Positions 57,995 to 64,000 of a stretch of 64,000 bases of DNA are shown piece by piece (position 1 is the first letter of the stretch; each line of letters opens with the position of its first letter). This stretch comes from Celoporthe dispersa (Eukaryota; Ascomycota; Sordariomycetes; Diaporthales; Cryphonectriaceae). Location of the stretch: positions 1,736,001 through 1,800,000 of the forward strand of contig WAID01000001.1 of assembly GCA_016584495.1 (NCBI GenBank). The letters are read 5' to 3'. Position numbers and translations under genes: made by a program. The notes under the pieces were generated by a model, which made no database searches, was not told the DNA's origin, and was given only the letters and a program-made list of their open reading frames with translations.

Positions 57995-59792
57995 ATGGCC
58001 ATGACTGCAACCAGCACTCGCTCTACTCGTAGAGCCGAGGGTCTCGTTGCCCATCCTGCTCATCACCCACACCACCCGACACAGCGCGCTACGCGCCATC
58101 ACCAGCTCCAGCAGCAGTCCAACTCCTCCCGCCCCCTCAAGCGCCTGCATGAGGCCGCCAACCTCCCCTACGACCTCAAGCCCTCCAAGAAACCAAGATT
58201 CGAGATCGAGATACCCTCAAAGAGCCAGTACCAGGCCCGTCTTTTCCCAGAGAACATCGATTCGAGGCAGCAACAGCAGCAGCACCACCACCAGCACCAC
58301 CACCAACGTCCCGCACGGGTGGCCACCGTCACCCCGGCCCATAATAAACCCCCTAAACACGACCTCCGCCAGCAGGCTACCACCGCACCTCCACCCGCTG
58401 CCCCTGAGCCCACACAGCCAGCGCCCGCGCCCGCGCCCCCAGCACCAGCGCCAGCGCCAGCACAACCCGCCCTGAAAGCTGCAAAGGGCCGGAGCGCTGC
58501 TGCCCTTACAAAACACCAGGAAAAGGTCGTCAATGGCATCAAACATGAGCTGGACAGGCTGCAGCCGAGCTCGGCCGACATGGCCAACAAGGCACAAGGC
58601 CGGAAGCTGCGCTCGCAGGAGGGAGTGCGCTACAAGAGCGAGCTGTCGGCCTACTTTCCTGAATACGACGAGGTGATTGGAAATATACCCAAGGAGCACC
58701 GTAAGTGCCTTACTCTTGACTCTCCAAGTGCGGTTGATGCAGCTTCAACCTACAGCCGTGCAGCTGATCTCACTTGCGTCTGCAGACGTCCTGATGCTCG
58801 ATACCCCTATCGTGGTGGTCAACTCATCCTCCCCGTCATCCTCCTCCACCTCCCTGACGCGCCGAGAGCCCCACCCGACGCCCTCCACATTTTCGGTGCG
58901 CAGTTACAGCGACGGCCTGTTTACCAACCTCAACGACTCACACACCATTGATCTGAGCTGGCTGGAGTCACAATACAAAGGAAAAGTCCTGGACGATCCA
59001 CTTCCAGATCGTTATTACGAGCCAACACACCGAAAAGAATCCCGGAATGAGAAGATCACGAGGAACGCGGAGAAGGGCCGCTCCCAACATGAAAAGGAGC
59101 AAGTCATCCGCCTCCTCGACGGTCTGAAGGGACCCGATTGGCTCAAGACAATGGGCGTGAGCGGTATTACGGAGAGCAAGAAGAAACACTTCGAACCGGC
59201 TCGAGTGCACTTCATTAATAAGTGCGAGGGGGTCCTCGAGAAGTTCCGAAAGTGGGCAGCCGAGGAAAAGCGCCTGAAGCTGGAGAAGGAGCGGGTCGCG
59301 AAAGAGAGGGAGGCTTCCCAGGAGCGCGGGTCTTCGGAAGAGGTCGAGGACAGTATCGACGAAGAATCGGCGGCAGAGGAGCAAGATGAGGACGTCGGCG
59401 AGTATGAGAGCGAGGATGTCGACGCAGAGGGCAGCGATCTACCCGAGAGCGATACCGACGCCGCGGCTAAGCAGCTGTACGAGGAGGCTATGGCGAGATC
59501 ACGAATGGCTGCAAAGTCGGCGAGACGGCGCCCGGTGCTCGAAGACAAAGCCCCTGCTCCCCCACCACCTCCCACGGAGTTCAAGTCGTTCTTCAAGAAG
59601 CCATATCAACGGGATGCGGCGCTGAATAAGTCAAGGCGGCGCGGTCGGACGGTGATGGCCTGGGGTTGTCCAATACCTGAACCTGAGGAGCGCGATTTCG
59701 ATCTGCCAGAAGAGTTCAGGGACGAGGAAACGATGAGAGCGCGGGAGCGACGGTTACGCCAGCTTCGCCGAGGTTCGAGGAATCGCGGATGA
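57995..59792 (+). CDS. SAS4: SAS complex subunit 4
   Basis: Sas4 is the scaffold of the SAS histone acetyltransferase complex (with Sas2 and Sas5), which acetylates H4K16 and limits heterochromatin spread. Two exons, 57995-58700 and 58786-59792, join to 570 aa. The N-terminal half is disordered, with Gln/His runs and a Pro-Ala repeat (PAPAPAPPAPAPAPAQ). A conserved stretch lies near residues 205-240 (RYKSELSAYFPEYDEVIG). The SAS4 domain lies at about 300-390: DDPLPDRYYEPTHRKESRNE, EKEQVIRLLDGLKGPDWLK and MGVSGITESKKKHFEPAR. A charged coiled coil, an acidic region and a basic tail follow. The start is the first ATG in frame; a second lies two codons later. TAF2 follows in the same orientation 1.3 kb downstream. 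No frame defect is seen. Confidence 0.88.
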
Positions 59793-61070
59793 GAGATCGC
59801 ACGTCTTGTTCACCGAGTCGAGCACAAGGGTCTCTCAATCATCCTGGTCCGAGCTTGCGGGGATGATGGAGACGGCGGATCGTACTGCTCTTGCTCAGTG
59901 GAATAGTGTATCATTCCGCGGCTTACCGGTAGATTGACGGCAAGCATAGCAATTGTTTAGGCATTCAAGGCAGTGTGTTGGTAGGCTGGTTTTGTTAGTG
60001 TACAAGGAAGAGACATGATAGCAAAGAGATCATGACAACCACGTATGTGCTCCCCTTGGTATGTGAAGTCTTATCTTCATTTTGAAGTCTTGGTTGTTTG
60101 CTTGAGGCAGGTGAAAGGCACCATGAGCCATGTGCGGCAGGATGGTGGTGAGTTCCATGGTCATGGAGTAACAACATGTGTCTTGAAAATTTGGAAATAG
60201 GGAGACACATGAGATTCGAGGATATTGATGGTATTCAAAAGAAACAGTAAAGAGGAGAAAAGATGGAAAACTGGTACAGGACCAGATGGTATTTGAGCCT
60301 GTTCCACCTGTGTACCACAACTGCGAGAGCTGCCCCGTTTCTCGCCTCTTCGCGGCGCCGACGTAATGTGGGGGCACCTCACAGGGATGCCACGGACCTC
60401 CTGTCAAGCACCCAAGGCTGATCTCTGCCTGCCGGCCCTTTTCTACTCCTCCATCGACTTAATTCACTTTTCTCGACCACGATCAAGGCTATTTACCCTC
60501 ATCAGGGACAAGACCTGCCTTACACATAGATGTTGTCCTGAGCACCTACACCAATCCTCTTGCAATAATCAATCTGCTGCCTGCGAGAGGCAGCTGCGTG
60601 GAAGTGGTGTAGGTAAATGTACTTCACATCTGCCCAAGTGGCCTGTGCGCTAAAGAGCTGCTGTTGTTAGGAGCCCAGCTTGACTGCTACTGCTTAGCTA
60701 CTAGGCTTTCCTTCCCCTCCCCCTCTCCCACCTCGTGTAGATTCATCCAAATCATTGCTTCCACACGACATCAGATTCGCATCCCACACGGTCGCGTGAT
60801 CTTGTGGTGCCCTACAACGCTCTCTTCCGTACCAGCTTCCCAACAAAACCATCCACGCGACGCTGCACCATCGAGCAGGCGACTGCGCGAACCCCCGATC
60901 CTGTGCATGGCACCTGTCGCAGGTGCGTGCTGAGGCAACCTGCGGTTGTTGAGGGTTGGGGGGAGAGGTTGTGTCTGTTCTCTCTGTTTGCGTTGCAGTA
61001 TCACGTCGCGTCAACACTCAAGAGCTTCTCTGCTGCTCCGCGCAGAACCCTTCTGCGGTCTATCTTCGAG
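59793..61070. other. Intergenic region, SAS4 / TAF2
   Basis: No supportable gene. It contains the SAS4 3' UTR and the TAF2 promoter and leader. A possible 5' UTR intron (GTGCGT donor near 60922, TTGCAG acceptor near 60998) is suggested but unproven. Confidence 0.5.
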
Positions 61071-64000
61071 ATGCCCAGCGCGATGGACAACGGCACGGCC
61101 GCGACGGCAAACGGGGCTCGCTCTAGCGATGGACCCGTGAAGTACGAACCTTTCGTCATCCTCGAGCAGCGCGTCGAGCTTGACCTCTCCTTTCGCGCGA
61201 AGCAGGTCAAGGGCAGCACGACAATCAAGATCTTCAAGCTTGGCGACGACCTCGAATATATTACCCTCGACGCGCGGCAGTGCGAGATCGACAAGGACGC
61301 CGTCACCGTCAACAACCAGAAGGTCAAGGTCGAGTACAAGGACCCGTACAGGCTGATGGAAACACCAACGGGATACACATGGGGCGCGCATCAGCACCAC
61401 CTCCGCACAGCACGCATGAAGCCTCTCGAGCCTGCCATGCGTGCTGAGCTGCCCTGAGCGGTAGGGACCAGAAGGGCTGCCAGCCGGCGGTAGGATCTCT
61501 GCGCATCTGGCTCCGCGCAGACAGGATCAGGCTCAAGCCGCAAACTCCTGGAGTGTCGGGTCCGTCGGTTTCGCTTGACCTCAATATGTTTGAGATCACC
61601 ATACCCTTCCAGATCACGACCTTGCGGGACGGCTTGCAGTTCGTTGGTGTCGAAGAAGGCGATGACCGCTACCCTCACGCTTTTACACGGCACTCGCTCG
61701 AGCCTGGTTATGTTAGCTCCCTCTTCCCATGTGTTGACGATCGCACTAGGGTTTTGCAGTGGAGGGTCTGCCTCAAGTTCCCGCGTACCGTGGCCGATGT
61801 GCTCGAGCAGCCGCTGGCCTCCCACGCCCACGGCACCAGTGCGGTCGCCTCGAACGCCAAGAAGAATGCTCAGAAGCGCGGGACCTATGTGCTGACCGAG
61901 GAGGACAAGCTCCTGGACATGACTGCCGTGTGCTCCGGGACCCTTGTCGGAGAACACGACGACGCGGATGACAACAGGAAGAAGGTGATGGAGTTCGAAG
62001 CCCGGTTTGTCGGCGCCCAACACATCGGCTTCGCCGTCGGCCCATTCGAGGATGTGGATCTGTTCTCAGCCTACCGTTCCGAGGAGGATGAGGCGAAGCT
62101 CGCCGGCAATGCCGTCAAGATTCACGGGTACTGCTTGCCTCATCGTCGTGAAGAAGTGTGCAATACCTGCCAGCCGCTCGCCAACGCGGCCGATTTCTTC
62201 ACACTCACCTTCTCAAAGTACCCGTTTGATGAGAACAGCTACAAGATATGTTTCGTGGATGACATGGTAGACGATACCGTTCCCCTGCAGGGCTTTTTCT
62301 CTGACCAGCTCCCGGCTCCTGTACCCGGAGGATGTAATTGATACCGAGATCGAGGTCACGAGGAAGCTTGTGCATGCCTTCGCGAGCCAGTATTTTGGTG
62401 TCTACATCAGTCCTAATGAGCGCACCGATACCTGGATCGTCGTTGGGCTCGCGTACTACATGACGGACCTGTATCTCCGGAAGCTGGCTGGCAACAACTA
62501 CTACCGATTTCAGATGAGAATGCTAGCCGAGAATCTGACTGAAGTCGATCACGGCCGCCCCTCCCTGCATGAACTCGGACGGATCCTGCACCTCGGCGAT
62601 TTCGAGATGGACTTCATGGCCCTCAAAGCACCCTTGGTCGTTTTCATCCTGGATCGGCGGCTGATGAAGTCATCCAATAGCTCCGGAGTGACTCGCGTCA
62701 TGTCGCAGCGTCTGAGAGAGTCGATGACAGCTGAGAATCAGAACGTCGCGGCCAATTTCATCGTGTCTTCGGAGCAGTTCCGCAGACAGTGCGAGAAGAA
62801 GGGACGGCTTCGTCTCGAGGACTTCTGGGATCAGTGGATCTTCGGGGCCGGCTGTCCTAGGTTCCATGTCACCCAACGCTTCAACAAGAAGAGACTGGAG
62901 GTAGAGGTCACTGTCATCCAGAACCAGGTCAAATGGTCACAGGAGCCGCGCCAGCTGGAAAAGCACGACTTCTGGAGGGACATCGTTGAGGAGCGGCACA
63001 AGGTCGAGGCCAGCGAGGTTCCCCTGACGTTCACGGGACCCATGACCTTCCGCGTCCACGAGGCGGATGGAACGCCTTACGAGCACTGTCTTGAGATCAA
63101 GCTGGATGCCGCGGCGACTAAGGGTTCCCGGCTCTCCATGCCTTACAATACCAAGTATAAGCGCATCAAGCGGACGAGGCAGAACAAGAAGGTAAAGGAG
63201 CAGGCTAAGGCTACCGTCCGCGATCCAGACCGCATGGATGAGGACGCGCACGATGACGATGATGACCAGGGTCACAACCTCAGCATGTTTGGAGACGTTC
63301 TCGTTAGCGACGAGGATATGGCGAACTGGAAGCTCGTGGACTGGGACGGCGACATGCAAAACCAGATGGACCAAGAATCGTATGAATGGATCAGGGTTGA
63401 CTGCGACTTTGAGTGGATCTTCGACCTACAGACCAACTTCAAAGTCTACATGACTGTGGCACAGCTCCAGCAGGATAGAGATATTGCTGGGCAGGTGGAG
63501 TCCATGTTGACACTCACTCGCAACGCACCCAGCAATATCCAGACCACCATGCTGCTGAGGACCCTCTACGACAACCGATACTACTATGGGATTCGGACAA
63601 TGGCGGCAAACGCGCTCACTCGCCATGCAGAGCCCGCCAACAACTTCAGGGGCATGCATCATCTCATCCGCATCTTCAAGAAGTTCTTCTGCTTCCCAGA
63701 CACCACTACGCCACGGCCTAATGACTTCTCCAACAAGAAGGAATACTACGTCCAGGAGGTCATTCCAATAGCCCTAGCGAAGATTCGCGGCGGGCAGGCG
63801 TTCTGTCCAAAGGAGGCTCGGCAGTTGATCCTCGACCAGCTGGTCTTCAACAACAATGAGGAGAACCCCTACTCGGACCAGGTCTACGTCGCCAAGCTCT
63901 TAGAGGCGCTTGCGACCAGCCTCGTTCGCGCCAACACCAACAGTCCGAACCAGGCGGCACTCGACCCGGAGATGCAGTCATTTGTGGAACAGGCTGTTGA
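61071..64000 (+). CDS. TAF2: TFIID subunit TAF2, partial at the right edge
   Basis: TAF2 is a TFIID subunit that helps contact core promoter DNA; it has an M1 aminopeptidase fold without activity. The visible part is about 976 residues and runs off the window. Key blocks: VILEQRVELDLSFRAKQVKG, FEITIPFQITTLRDGLQFVG, YVSSLFPCVDDRTRVLQWRV and SSRLLYPEDVIDTEIEV. The M1 zinc motif HExxH is replaced by HAFASQYFG, as expected for TAF2. Domain 3 and the start of the HEAT-like region follow (NIQTTMLLRTLYDNRYYYGI). Two one-base errors break the frame: a missing C in CCC at 61452-61454, leading into LSGRDQKGCQPAVGSLRIW, and an extra T in T5 at 62294-62298. After 62298 the frame is open to the end. The first ATG is used. 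Confidence 0.93.

Noticed and set aside
1..64000. CRISPR array, prophage, rDNA or intact transposon
   Set aside because: No spaced direct repeats, phage genes, rRNA sequence, or transposase/reverse transcriptase domains were seen. The organism is a fungus.

Overview
This window is nuclear DNA of a filamentous ascomycete, most likely a Sordariomycete. The genes carry short GT-AG introns (about 50-530 nt), GC-rich third codon positions and long pyrimidine-rich leaders, and the proteins match typical Pezizomycotina families. I can support 17 protein-coding genes, the last one cut by the right edge. I saw no convincing tRNA, rRNA, CRISPR array, intact transposon or secondary-metabolite cluster.

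Layout, left to right: SPA2 polarisome scaffold (-), a 4.8 kb gap, SSU72 RNA polymerase II CTD phosphatase (-), an NBP2-like SH3 protein (+), MCR1 mitochondrial cytochrome b5 reductase (+), a Zn2Cys6 transcription factor (-), a fringe-like GT31-type glycosyltransferase (+), a DNAJC11-like J protein (-), an M28 glutamate-carboxypeptidase-like membrane peptidase (-), a short-chain dehydrogenase (+), a DHA1/ZIFL-like MFS transporter (+), an FLR1-like DHA1 MFS transporter (-), a choline/ethanolamine phosphotransferase (-), a DUF7707 GPI-anchored protein (-), a YPT35 PX-domain protein (+), an IQ-motif protein resembling plant IQM proteins (-), SAS4 (+) and TAF2 (+, partial).

The genes are mostly unrelated housekeeping functions: cell polarity, transcription and chromatin (SSU72, SAS4, TAF2), mitochondria (MCR1, the J protein), endomembranes and lipids (YPT35, the phosphotransferase), and transport. 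They do not form a cluster. Spacing is loose, with several intergenic regions of 2-5 kb.

The strongest cross-window signal is technical. Eight conserved genes carry 13 single-base frameshifts in total, each best explained by a gain or loss of one base in a homopolymer of 3-6 nt. I read these as sequence errors, not as pseudogenes. Coordinates for those genes span the whole locus and the shift positions are given. The more biological points are a fungal member of the IQM-like family, a J domain without HPD, eight tandem in-frame stop codons after the IQM-like gene, a (CT)36 tract inside a transcription-factor intron, GTAC-rich intergenic patches, paired bZIP-like sites before MCR1 and a decayed coding-like stretch near 45 kb. 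I found no evidence for a wholly new biological system.
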